Assembly (NCBI RefSeq): GCF_034387475.1
Contig: NZ_JAXCIL010000002.1
Location: forward strand, 248,001-312,000
DNA: 64,000 nt
DNA from: Pseudomonas sp. Teo4
Lineage (GTDB): Bacteria; Pseudomonadota; Gammaproteobacteria; Pseudomonadales; Pseudomonadaceae
Direction of reading: 5' to 3'
Shown here one piece after another: positions 8,738-15,411 of this stretch. How positions within the stretch are numbered: position 1 is the stretch's first letter; the number at the start of each line of letters is the position of its first letter. Under the pieces are notes generated by a model, which saw only the letters and a list, made by a program, of their open reading frames with translations, was not told the DNA's origin and did not search any database. Position numbers and translations under genes: made by a program.

Positions 8738-10018
8738 ATGACAGCCGAGTTCGAGTCACCGACGCGTCGCTTATCAGCATCCCGCTCAGCGCAGATTCCT
8801 TCGAGTGAAGATCACAGTGGCGACAAACAACCATCCGGCCTTCCTGCATCGCTCACCCTGCTGTTCTCGGTGACCTGTGGATTGGCGGTCGCCAACGTGT
8901 ACTTTGCCCAGCCTCTGCTCGACTCGATGGCCAAGAGCCTCGGTGTAGTATCAGGGCTGATTGGTATCGTGGTCACCATGACTCAAGTCGGTTACGCACT
9001 GGGGCTACTGGTTCTGGTGCCATTGGGTGACCTGGTCAATCGCAAGCGGCTGGTGCTGAGCCAGACCCTTCTGTCTGCCATGGCGCTAGCGGCGGTCGGC
9101 GCGTCGCAGACTTGGCTGTTTTTGCTGGGCGCCATGGTCATCGTGGGTTTGATGGCGGTGGTCGTCCAGGTACTGGTCGCCTATACGGCGGTGCTGGCAA
9201 CGCCTTCACAACGTGGCCAGGCCGTCGGTACGGTCACCAGCGGCATTGTCATGGGCATTCTTCTGGCGCGTTTCATGTCGGGGTTGATCGCTGATCTGGC
9301 CGGTTGGCGCGCGGTTTATTTTGTCTCCTCAGGCCTGATGCTGAGCCTCGCTGCGGTGCTGTTCAAATGCGTGCCCGATACCCCATCGCGACAGGCTGGC
9401 GGCACGTATGCAGGGCTGATCCGCTCGCTATTCGATTTGCTGCTCACCGAGCCTGTGTTGCAGATCCGCGGGCTGCTGGCACTGCTTATCTTCGCCGCGT
9501 TTTCCGTATTGTGGACCGCGATGGTATTGCCATTGAGCGCCCCACCGCTCGCGCTGTCCCACACGATTATCGGCCTATTCGGCCTGGCAGGTGTGGCCGG
9601 TGCATTAGCCGCCCGGAGGGCCGGCCGCTGGGCAGACCAAGGGCTCGGCCAACGCGTCAGCGGCCTCGCGTTGGGCCTGCTGACGTTTTCATGGTTACCC
9701 ATCAGCTTCGCCCAGACCTCACTGTTCGCCCTTGTCTGCGGCGTGATTCTGCTCGACTTCGCCGTCCAGGCCGTTCACGTCACCAACCAGAGTCTGATTT
9801 TTGCCGCACGACCGGATGCCCAAAGCCGCATGGTTGGGGCCTACATGTTTTTCTATTCCGCCGGTAGCGCACTCGGCGCGGTGGCTGCGACTCAGGCTTA
9901 TGAGCGCTGGGGATGGCCTGCCGTTAGCCTGCTGGGCGCTTCGATCAGCGCTAGCGCTTTGATCCTGTGGTTTTTGACCTCCCGCTGCCCAGCTGCCTAT
10001 CAAGCAAGAGCGCGATGA
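8738..10018 (+). CDS. MFS transporter (drug/metabolite efflux type)
   Basis: 426 aa. A hydrophilic N-terminal extension of about 35 residues is followed by about 12 membrane segments. The motif-A-like loop GDLVNRKRLVL lies between TM2 and TM3 (near residues 95-105). The segment VANVYFAQPLLDSMAKSLGV is typical of the YnfM/arabinose-efflux-like branch of MFS exporters. Divergent from the HxlR-type regulator, which suggests export of a compound sensed by that regulator. The stop codon lies only 4 bp from the left end of the tandem duplication. Confidence 0.88.
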   Translation: MTAEFESPTRRLSASRSAQIPSSEDHSGDKQPSGLPASLTLLFSVTCGLAVANVYFAQPLLDSMAKSLGVVSGLIGIVVTMTQVGYALGLLVLVPLGDLVNRKRLVLSQTLLSAMALAAVGASQTWLFLLGAMVIVGLMAVVVQVLVAYTAVLATPSQRGQAVGTVTSGIVMGILLARFMSGLIADLAGWRAVYFVSSGLMLSLAAVLFKCVPDTPSRQAGGTYAGLIRSLFDLLLTEPVLQIRGLLALLIFAAFSVLWTAMVLPLSAPPLALSHTIIGLFGLAGVAGALAARRAGRWADQGLGQRVSGLALGLLTFSWLPISFAQTSLFALVCGVILLDFAVQAVHVTNQSLIFAARPDAQSRMVGAYMFFYSAGSALGAVAATQAYERWGWPAVSLLGASISASALILWFLTSRCPAAYQARAR

Positions 10019-10078
10019 AAGATGGCGTCGGTCGACAACACGCAGTTCGACCGCGCCAGCATTCAGCGGTATCACAGG

Positions 10079-10318
10079 TTACTGAGCGAGGTCGCCTTCA
10101 GCGGCGTTGCCCTGCATCAAGCTAACTTTTGCGCATTGCTCACTGGCCAGGCGGCTGATGATGCGGATGGCCTGATGGATACCTGCGGTGTTGCGAAAGC
10201 TCAGGTGCGGGTTGTGTTCGCACTCCAGCATTTCGTCGTGCTGGACCAGGGCTTCGCCGAGCAGTTCAAGGGTCCAGGCGTAGCTTTGCAGGGTGGAGAG
10301 GCGTTCTTGATCAGTCAT
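10079..10318 (-). CDS. 79-aa paralogous protein, copy A
   Basis: Helical, soluble-looking protein (LSTLQSYAWTLELLGEALV, then GIHQAIRIISRLASEQCAKV). No family I can name with confidence; similar short proteins occur in P. putida-group genomes. It differs from the copy at 11406 in only four residues, including positions 38, 75 and 78-79. The start ATG overlaps the end of a 42-aa upstream frame by 8 nt (ATGACTGA), which suggests translational coupling. Confidence 0.6.
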   Translation of the reverse strand: MTDQERLSTLQSYAWTLELLGEALVQHDEMLECEHNPHLSFRNTAGIHQAIRIISRLASEQCAKVSLMQGNAAEGDLAQ

Positions 10319-10439
10319 GGGGCACCTGCTTGGGTGCGGGGTGGGTGTGGATGGGGTAGAAGGTTGGAGGGGTGTGGGCCGGCTTGGGGCGGAGGCGGAG
10401 AGCGGATGCGAGGATCCTTGATGGACTTAAGGTAAGCAT
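10311..10439 (-). CDS. 42-aa leader-type small protein, copy A
   Basis: Short proline-rich basic protein beginning MLTLSPSRILASALRLRPKP and ending VPHD. The same frame in copy B keeps RILAS, LR.RPKPA.TP.TFY.IHT and VPHD despite many DNA differences, which argues that it is translated. The start region reads ATGCATG, so two ATGs in different frames follow a GGA-type ribosome site. Its last codons overlap the 79-aa gene by 8 nt. It sits directly behind the C4-like RNA, as icd does in the phage P1 ant operon; that parallel is inference. Confidence 0.45.
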   Translation of the reverse strand: MLTLSPSRILASALRLRPKPAHTPPTFYPIHTHPAPKQVPHD

Positions 10440-10492
10440 GCATGAGGTCCTTTTCAGTTGAAGCACCACGCTGACCGTCGCCAAACGGTTAG

Positions 10493-10569
10493 GGTGGCAG
10501 CTGTGCGCAGGTTGGCGAACCGAGGAAAAGGAACTCGGCAGACCCGAAGGTCTCCCACGCACAGCCGCC
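10493..10569 (-). ncRNA. C4-like antisense RNA element, copy A
   Basis: Predicted three-way junction on the minus strand. A closing stem pairs GCTGTGCG with CGCACAGC. One hairpin is AGACC-UUCG-GGUCU. A second hairpin, CCGAG...CTCGG, carries TTCCTTTTC in its loop. That loop is complementary over 8 nt (525-532) to the ribosome site of the downstream small gene (448-455). Compared with copy B, all three stems and the loop/target pair have changed while keeping complementarity. This architecture is that of C4 antisense RNAs of P1/P7/P4-like phages. The second complementary segment is degraded in this copy. Confidence 0.6.
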
Positions 10570-10590
10570 ATTACACGAAACTGCGGACGC

Positions 10591-10624
10591 AAAAAAAAGC
10601 GCCTGCAATCGTGATCGGGGCGCC
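10591..10624 (-). terminator. Terminator-like hairpin upstream of C4-like leader, copy A
   Basis: On the minus strand GGCGCC ... GGCGCT closes a 14-15-nt loop and is followed by eight T. It lies between the DUF2256 gene and the C4-like RNA. It may end the photolyase-operon transcript, or be the 5' part of the leader. The equivalent hairpin is present in copy B. Confidence 0.5.
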
Positions 10625-10714
10625 GTTGCGCCTTTTCGTACGGGTCGCCAAACCCGGTCGCGGAATTGGCCGCGACGGGGGCAATTTATCCCTCTGCGCC
10701 TGCTATCGCAAGCA

Positions 10715-10879
10715 TCACGGGTGTGCGAAAGGTCTCTGATTGCAATAAGAAGCTCGTGCAAGCCGGCAGCGCTCGGAGCAGTAGCGCACCTCCTCCCAGC
10801 AACGTGCCCAGCGACGCCGCCAGGCGAATGGCCGGCCGCATACCACGCAAGTCTTCTGCGGAAGATGGGACTTTTTCAC
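10715..10879 (-). CDS. DUF2256 zinc-ribbon protein, copy A
   Basis: 54 aa, start GTG at 10877-10879 overlapping the stop of the truncated photolyase copy (GTGA). It carries paired cysteines TCVVCGRPF and YCSERC, the DUF2256 signature, a family often found next to cryptochrome/photolyase genes. After residue 39 the sequence differs from copy B ([16 protein letters not shown]), so the C-terminus has a different origin or a frame change. Probably translated only if the upstream fragment is transcribed. Confidence 0.6.
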   Translation of the reverse strand: MKKSHLPQKTCVVCGRPFAWRRRWARCWEEVRYCSERCRLARASYCNQRPFAHP

Positions 10880-11241
10880 AGCGACTCTCCGGCATCCATC
10901 CGCGCCAGCAACTGCTCGCCACGACTCCAGAGCGCAGCGACGCGGGACTCATCCATGCGATGCAGGTTGCGATAGGCCATGGCCATACGCGGATTGCGGC
11001 CCAGGCGGTCCTGATGGCGCATCAGGAAGTGCCAGTACAACGCGTTGAACGGGCACGCATCGTCCTCGGTCGCATGGTCCACCCGGTAACGGCAGGCGGC
11101 GCAGTGATCGGACATCCGCTGGATGTAGCGACCGCTGGCGCAATAGGGCTTGGAGCCGAGGTAGCCGCCGTCGGCGTGCATCACCATGCCCAGGGTGTTG
11201 GGCAGCTCGACCCACTCGAAGGCGTCCAGGTACACCGCCTT
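10876..11241 (-). pseudogene. Truncated duplicate of the photolyase 3' end
   Basis: Equivalent to the last roughly 120 codons of the complete photolyase at 12233-13774 and nearly identical to it. It keeps three iron-sulfur cysteines (CX2CX12C) but lacks Cys 351 and all of the FAD-binding core upstream. The frame continues upstream into unrelated sequence to 11340, so any product would not be a working photolyase. It is a remnant of the tandem duplication. Confidence 0.85.
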
Positions 11242-11290
11242 TCCAGCGTGAAGACCACCAAAACATATATTCCAGCAAAAGCTGGAAACA

Positions 11291-11314
11291 GGCTTTGCGC
11301 GGTGACCGAACACA
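11291..11314. repeat. Dispersed 24-nt intergenic repeat
   Basis: The stretch beginning GGCTTTGCGCGGTGACCGAA matches 4536-4559 (upstream of the chemoreceptor) at 22 of 24 positions. It lies in the 108 bp that separate the two duplication units and suggests that this spacer came from another intergenic region of the same genome. Confidence 0.45.
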
Positions 11315-11405
11315 TTTGCTGCTGCGAGGTAGCGCCCCATCCCTGCCGCTGGCGTCGGTCGATAAAACGCAGTTCGACCGCGCCAGCATTCAGCGGTATC
11401 ACAGG

Positions 11406-11645
11406 TTAGTGACCGAGGTCGCTTTCAGCGGCGTTGCCCTGCATCAGGCTCACTTTTGCGCATTGCTCACTGGCGAGGCGGCTAATGATGCGGATGGCCT
11501 GGTGGATGCCTGCCGTGTTGCGAAAGCTCAGGCGCGGGTTGTGTTCGCACTCCAGCATTTCGTCGTGCTGGACCAGGGCTTCGCCGAGGAGCTCGAGGGT
11601 CCAGGCGTAGCTTTGCAGGGTGGAGAGGCGTTCTTGATCAGTCAT
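11406..11645 (-). CDS. 79-aa paralogous protein, copy B
   Basis: Near-identical paralogue of the protein at 10079-10318; helical, no membrane segment, no motif I recognise. The ATG (11643-11645) lies inside the last codons of the 44-aa upstream gene (8-nt overlap, ATGACTGA). Its expression may be controlled by the C4-like RNA through the coupled upstream frame. Confidence 0.6.
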   Translation of the reverse strand: MTDQERLSTLQSYAWTLELLGEALVQHDEMLECEHNPRLSFRNTAGIHQAIRIISRLASEQCAKVSLMQGNAAESDLGH

Positions 11646-11772
11646 GGGGCACCTTCTTGGGTGCGGGAGAGGGCTGGGTGTGGATGAGGTAGAAGGTTTG
11701 AGGGGTGGGGGCCGGTTTGGGGTGGCGGCGGAGAACGGATGCGAGGATCCGTAAGGGATTTCTGGTGGTCAT
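11638..11772 (-). CDS. 44-aa leader-type small protein, copy B
   Basis: Starts MTTRNPLRILASVLRRHPKP and ends KKVPHD. Ribosome site GAAAGGAA lies 9 nt before the chosen ATG (11770-11772). A second ATG 4 nt upstream opens another frame that is also about 44 codons long. The chosen frame is preferred because copy A conserves its protein sequence. The ribosome site is inside a local 6-bp hairpin (AGTTCC/GGAACT) and fully complementary to the C4-like RNA loop. Confidence 0.5.
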   Translation of the reverse strand: MTTRNPLRILASVLRRHPKPAPTPQTFYLIHTQPSPAPKKVPHD

Positions 11773-11825
11773 GCATGAGTTCCTTTCGTTGTGGAACTGC
11801 CACCGCTCGCGGCCAAGCAAGTTTA

Positions 11826-11903
11826 GGTGGCAGCAGTACGCGGGTTGGCCGACCGGGACGAAAGGAACCCGGCACACCCGAAGGTGTCCCGCGCACCACC
11901 GCC
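11826..11903 (-). ncRNA. C4-like antisense RNA element, copy B
   Basis: On the minus strand GGCGGTGGTGCGCGGG (11903-11888) pairs with a 3' arm containing CCCGCG and CTGCCACC (11844-11826). Inside are two hairpins: ACACC-UUCG-GGUGU and CCGGG...CCCGG. The loop of the second contains GTTCCTTTCGT (11868-11858), perfectly complementary over 11 nt to the ribosome-site region of the small gene at 11779-11789. A second 8-nt match pairs 11826-11833 with 11797-11804. Two antisense segments around a start site are the hallmark of phage C4 RNA, which represses ant through icd. Family assignment is from memory of that structure. Confidence 0.68.
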
Positions 11904-11923
11904 ATAACACGACATCGCGGGCA

Positions 11924-11956
11924 CAAAAAAAGCGCCTACGATGAAGACTGGGCGCT
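11924..11956 (-). terminator. Terminator-like hairpin upstream of C4-like leader, copy B
   Basis: Minus strand AGCGCC, 14-nt loop, GGCGCT, then seven T. It ends only about 20 nt before the C4-like structure, so a separate promoter for the leader would have to overlap it. It probably ends the photolyase operon. Confidence 0.55.
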
Positions 11957-12092
11957 GACGCGCCTTTCGATTCCGACCGGCCAAGGTCGCATCGCCGATG
12001 CTTCGGCGACGGAGGGAATTTATCCCGATGTGCTTGCTGTCGCAAGCATCACGAGTGAGCCTTCCTCAAGAAGCCCCGAATAACGATTCACA

Positions 12093-12236
12093 TCACAGCG
12101 TGTGCTGCGAACGCTGACTACGGCAGCGCTCGGAGCAATAGCGCACCTCCTCCCAACAACGCGCCCAGCGACGCCGCCAGGCGAATGGCCGGCCGCAAAC
12201 CACGCAAGTCTTCTGTGGAAGATGGGACTTCTTCAT
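12093..12236 (-). CDS. DUF2256 zinc-ribbon protein, copy B
   Basis: 47 aa, [20 protein letters not shown] then [15 protein letters not shown]: two CX2C/CX3C-type pairs, as in DUF2256. The ATG (12234-12236) overlaps the photolyase stop (ATGA), so it is the fourth gene of a fully overlapping operon. Association with photolyase-related proteins is a known feature of this family; its biochemical role is not known to me. Confidence 0.8.
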   Translation of the reverse strand: MKKSHLPQKTCVVCGRPFAWRRRWARCWEEVRYCSERCRSQRSQHTL

Positions 12237-13774
12237 ATCGACTCTCCGGCATCCATCCGCGCCAGCAACTGCTCGCCACGATTCCAGAGCGCAGCGACGC
12301 GGGACTCATCCATGCGCTGCAGGTTGCGATAGGCCATGGCCATACGCGGATTGCGGCCCAGGCGGTCCTGATGGCGCATCAGGAAGTGCCAGTACAACGC
12401 GTTGAACGGGCACGCATCGTCCTCGGTCGCATGGTCCACCCGGTAACGGCAGGCGGCGCAGTGATCAGACATCCGCTGGATGTAGCGACCGCTGGCGCAA
12501 TAGGGCTTGGAGCCGAGGTAGCCGCCGTCGGCGTGCATCACCATGCCCAGGGTATTGGGCAGCTCGACCCACTCGAAGGCGTCCAGGTACACCGCCAGGT
12601 ACCACTCGCAAATAGCCGCGGGGGCGATACCTGCAAGCAGGGCGAAGTTGCCGGTCACCATCAGCCGCTGGATGTGATGCGCATAGCCCAGCTCCAGCGT
12701 CTGGCCAATCGCCTGGGCCATGCAGCGCATCTCGGTGCGGCCGGTCCAGTAGAACTCCGGCAGTGGCCGGCGATTGCCGAACACATTGAGCGCAGCGTAG
12801 TCCGGCATGCGCAGCCAGTAGATACCGCGCACGTATTCGCGCCAGCCGATCAACTGGCGGATGAAACCTTCGGCGGCATTGAGCGGGACCCGGCCCTGGC
12901 GGTGGGCGCTGTCCACATCGGCGCAGAGCTGGCGCAGGTCCAGCAGGCCGATGTTCAGGGCGGCGCTGATACGCGCATGGAACAGGTAAGGCTCACCCTC
13001 GGCCATGGCGTCCTGGTAGTCGCCGAACGATGGCAGCGAGAAATCCAGGAAGTGCTGCCAGAGCGCCTGCGCCTGGGCGTGGTCTACCGGGTAGTCGAAG
13101 CCCTCCAGGCGGCCATAGTGGCCGCCGAACCGGGCGCCCACCAGGGCCACCACCTCACGGGTGATGGCGTCCTGCCCGAATCGCGCGGCAAACGGGCCAC
13201 GCGCGCCCTTGGGCAGAGCCTTGCGATTATCGGCATCGAAATTCCAGCTATCGCCCAACGGCTGGCCATCCAGCTCCAGAAGCAGCCCGGTGCGTTTGCG
13301 CATCTCGCGGTAGAACAGCTCCATGCGCAACTGCCGGCGATTGCCCGCCCACCGCGCGAAATCCTCACGCGAACAGAGGAAACGGCGATCGGCGTGCCAG
13401 TTCAGCGGCAACCCACTGACACGCAACGCCTCCTCCACCCGCCACTCACCGCATTCGGTGAGGTGCAGCTGCGGCCCGCCGAGGGCGTCGTGCCAGCGGC
13501 GCAACTCCCCCGCCAGGCTGCCGCTGTTGTCGGGTGCGTCGAGCCGCACATAAATCACCCGCCAGCCACGCTTCTCCAGCGCTGCAGCAAAGTGGCGCAT
13601 GGCGCTGAACACCAGCACGATCTTCTGCGGGTGATGCGGCACGTACTGCGCTTCCTCGCTCACTTCGGCCATTAGCACCGCGTCGCTGGCCGGGTCGAGG
13701 GCATCGAACAGCGAGAGGTCGAAGCTGAGCTGATCGCCCAGGACCATGCCCAGGCGGCGCACACCGCCGCTCAC
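12233..13774 (-). CDS. phrB: Iron-sulfur bacterial cryptochrome/photolyase (PhrB, (6-4) type)
   Basis: 513 aa, the length of the FeS-BCP family ((6-4) photolyases such as Agrobacterium PhrB). The N-terminal Rossmann domain ([16 protein letters not shown]) is followed by a helical FAD domain. Four cysteines, C351, C439, C442 and C455, lie at almost exactly the positions of the [4Fe-4S] ligands of PhrB. The start is a GTG at 13772-13774 overlapping the DUF3833 stop (GTGA). It would repair UV (6-4) photoproducts in light. The 3' end is duplicated at 10876-11241. Confidence 0.9.
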   Translation of the reverse strand: MSGGVRRLGMVLGDQLSFDLSLFDALDPASDAVLMAEVSEEAQYVPHHPQKIVLVFSAMRHFAAALEKRGWRVIYVRLDAPDNSGSLAGELRRWHDALGGPQLHLTECGEWRVEEALRVSGLPLNWHADRRFLCSREDFARWAGNRRQLRMELFYREMRKRTGLLLELDGQPLGDSWNFDADNRKALPKGARGPFAARFGQDAITREVVALVGARFGGHYGRLEGFDYPVDHAQAQALWQHFLDFSLPSFGDYQDAMAEGEPYLFHARISAALNIGLLDLRQLCADVDSAHRQGRVPLNAAEGFIRQLIGWREYVRGIYWLRMPDYAALNVFGNRRPLPEFYWTGRTEMRCMAQAIGQTLELGYAHHIQRLMVTGNFALLAGIAPAAICEWYLAVYLDAFEWVELPNTLGMVMHADGGYLGSKPYCASGRYIQRMSDHCAACRYRVDHATEDDACPFNALYWHFLMRHQDRLGRNPRMAMAYRNLQRMDESRVAALWNRGEQLLARMDAGESI

Positions 13775-14328
13775 CCGCCTACCCGTCCAGCAGGGTCGCG
13801 GCGGAAGAACAGGGTCACCTGGCCCAGTTCGACACCGAGCTTGCTCATGCTCGAACGGTTGATGAGGGTATCCTCGTCCATCAAGTACATCCAGTCATCG
13901 AATTCCACTTCCCAGGTCGTCCCGTCCACGTCCAGGTTCATGCGATAGCGCCAACGCAGCGCATTGCCCGCCACCTCGCCATCGGCCTCGCCGATCACGT
14001 CCCCGGCTCGCCCCCGCCAGCGCCCCTCGCCCACCGGAACCAAACTCCAGACCCGCTGCTGACGGGTACCGTCGCTGTAGAGAAAGTGCTCGTCGAGGAT
14101 CAGCCGCTCGCCCTCGCGGCGGCTGATAATGTCGACCTTGAAGCGCTTGACCACCTCACCCGAGCGATTCTGGAAGATGCCCCAGGCCTGCACAGGCCGA
14201 GAGAAGTAGCCCGGCAGATCGAGCTGCGGGCGCTCCCCCGCGTAGTGCCCGACCTCGGTGCTGCCGCAGCCACTGAGCAGCAGGCTGCACAGCAACCACA
14301 TCGCGATGCGCATCATCGACCTCCTCAC
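13771..14328 (-). CDS. DUF3833-family lipoprotein
   Basis: 185 aa with lipoprotein signal (lipobox LSGC) and a beta-rich domain: FKVDIISRREGERLILDEHFLYSDG, then RVWSLVPVGEGRWRG and FDDWMYLMDEDTLINRS. These match DUF3833 as I know it. It overlaps the chalcone-isomerase-like gene upstream and the photolyase downstream by 4 nt each, so all are translated together. In pseudomonads this set travels with cyclopropane fatty-acid synthase genes; none are in this window. Confidence 0.8.
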   Translation of the reverse strand: MRRSMMRIAMWLLCSLLLSGCGSTEVGHYAGERPQLDLPGYFSRPVQAWGIFQNRSGEVVKRFKVDIISRREGERLILDEHFLYSDGTRQQRVWSLVPVGEGRWRGRAGDVIGEADGEVAGNALRWRYRMNLDVDGTTWEVEFDDWMYLMDEDTLINRSSMSKLGVELGQVTLFFRRDPAGRVGG

Positions 14329-14876
14329 GGACTTGTCTCATTGAGGCCCAGCAGTTCACGGCGCAGTTGGGGATGGCGAGTGCGGGCATCCAGCCAAATG
14401 GCGAAGAAGGCGCGGGCGAAGGCGGTGTCGGCTACCGTGTGGCGCAGCGCGCCATCGACATAGAAGCGGCCCCCCTTGCCCGGCAGGTAGAGGCCTGTGA
14501 TGCGCTGGCCCGGCTGGACGTCGACGAAGGCCTTGCGCATCTCGCTTTCCCAGGCTGCCAGGCGGGCCTCATCGACCGAAGGGCCACCCAGGCGGCGCAT
14601 TTCGTCGAGGCTGGCTTGCACCAGCGTGTCCCGCGACAACTCGCGGCGGTAGATCAGTTCTAGAGCAAAGGGCTGCTCCCAGGAAACCTGTACAGCCGGG
14701 CTCCACATGCGCGCCTGGTAGACCCGCAAACCGAACCAGGTGAAATCGCCCTGGCCGACCAGTACGGCGCCTGGTAGGTCGCTGCGCCAGTCGGCCCAGG
14801 TTGGTGGGCCTGTCAGCAGCAGGGCTGCCGTGGCTAGGCAGCGCACGAGTGTGCGGAAAGAAGTTGCCAGACTCAT
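14325..14876 (-). CDS. Chalcone-isomerase-like exported protein
   Basis: 183 aa with a signal peptide (cleavage near residue 28, TWADWRS). The domain WFGLRVYQARMWSP ... PFALELIYRRELSRDTLVQASLDEM ... YLPGKGGRFYVDG belongs to the bacterial chalcone-isomerase-like family (fatty-acid-binding fold; enzymatic activity not expected). RBS GGAGG, 5 nt before the ATG. First gene of the overlapping four-gene operon with DUF3833, photolyase and DUF2256. Confidence 0.82.
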   Translation of the reverse strand: MSLATSFRTLVRCLATAALLLTGPPTWADWRSDLPGAVLVGQGDFTWFGLRVYQARMWSPAVQVSWEQPFALELIYRRELSRDTLVQASLDEMRRLGGPSVDEARLAAWESEMRKAFVDVQPGQRITGLYLPGKGGRFYVDGALRHTVADTAFARAFFAIWLDARTRHPQLRRELLGLNETSP

Positions 14877-14911
14877 GGGGCCTCCAAGTCTGTTCAGCTC
14901 TTTAGGATACT

Positions 14912-14935
14912 TATACAGAATTACATGTTTGTATA
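14912..14935 (-). promoter_or_regulatory. Inverted repeat in the promoter of the photolyase operon
   Basis: Perfect TATACA (14912-14917) and TGTATA (14930-14935) with a 12-bp centre, 36 bp upstream of the first gene. A -10-like TATAAG on the minus strand overlaps one arm. Light-induced photolyase operons in P. putida are controlled by the B12-dependent MerR-type repressor LitR; that this dyad is its site is only a guess. Confidence 0.4.
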
Positions 14936-15411
14936 GGTTTTGATGCTGGCGCTGGCCATCACGTACCGGAATGGCCTGTGAGCTTCTCGCATACGATCAG
15001 CGCGAGAGTCACCTGTAACCGGGGGGCTGTTGCACCGGGTTTCAGCTCGATACCGCAATCGTGACTGATCGCAGCAGAGGTAGATGGTCGGCTACATCGT
15101 CTGCGGGAACGTTCGGCAGGCATGCGGCCCTGTGCTTGCCCTTGAACACAAAGGCCTGCATCGCTGCAAGCCTTGATATCTAGGGCGGAGACAGGAATCG
15201 TATCAACACGAAAGAGGCTGAATTCAATGGGTATTGTTCTTCAGGGTATGACTCATTATCTCTAAAATTATCCTCAGCCTATTTCCAGGTGGCGAACCAT
15301 CGTGAAAAAGCCCTGACTTGCGGCAGACCAGTCTGGAAGGAATTCAAAGTGATACGCCGAGCCACCCACATTCAGCAGGAGGGTGGTCATCAATAGCTTT
15401 CATTGCCGAGC
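14936..15411. other. Intergenic stretch at the left edge of the defence island
   Basis: About 475 bp between the photolyase operon and the first island gene. It contains the degenerate tRNA-end copy (15151-15200). Directly after this, a plus-strand frame stays open for over 65 codons to a stop at 15395-15397 but has no start signal or recognisable domain. It may be a gene remnant. Nothing else seen. Confidence 0.5.
15151..15200. repeat. Degenerate att-like copy of the tRNA-Thr 3' end and terminator
   Basis: The first 24 nt (both arms of the tRNA-Thr terminator, AAGGCCTGCATCGCTGCAAG and on) are identical to 31478-31501. The following part matches the tRNA 3' end with a few changes and keeps GGAGACAGGAATCG exactly. 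The other copy is 31478-31528, inside the intact tRNA gene. This is what remains when an element integrates at a tRNA 3' end. The mismatches indicate an old, immobile insertion. Confidence 0.7.

Larger units (their letters stand above)
10023..11241. repeat. Tandem duplication, left copy (A)
   Basis: Copy A of a roughly 1.2-kb unit. Reading on the minus strand it holds a truncated photolyase 3' end, a DUF2256 gene, a terminator-like hairpin, a C4-like RNA leader and two small overlapping genes. It matches copy B (11350-12597) gene for gene. The photolyase piece and the 79-aa gene are nearly identical between copies, while the leader is much more diverged. Between the copies (11242-11349) are 108 bp of unrelated DNA. 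Copy B is continuous with the full photolyase and so is the original. Confidence 0.9.
11350..12597. repeat. Tandem duplication, right copy (B, original)
   Basis: Copy B of the roughly 1.2-kb unit described at 10023-11241. Homology starts at TGGCGTCGGTCGA and ends in the photolyase gene at the segment CAGGTACACCGCC. Only copy B runs on into the intact photolyase. Confidence 0.9.
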
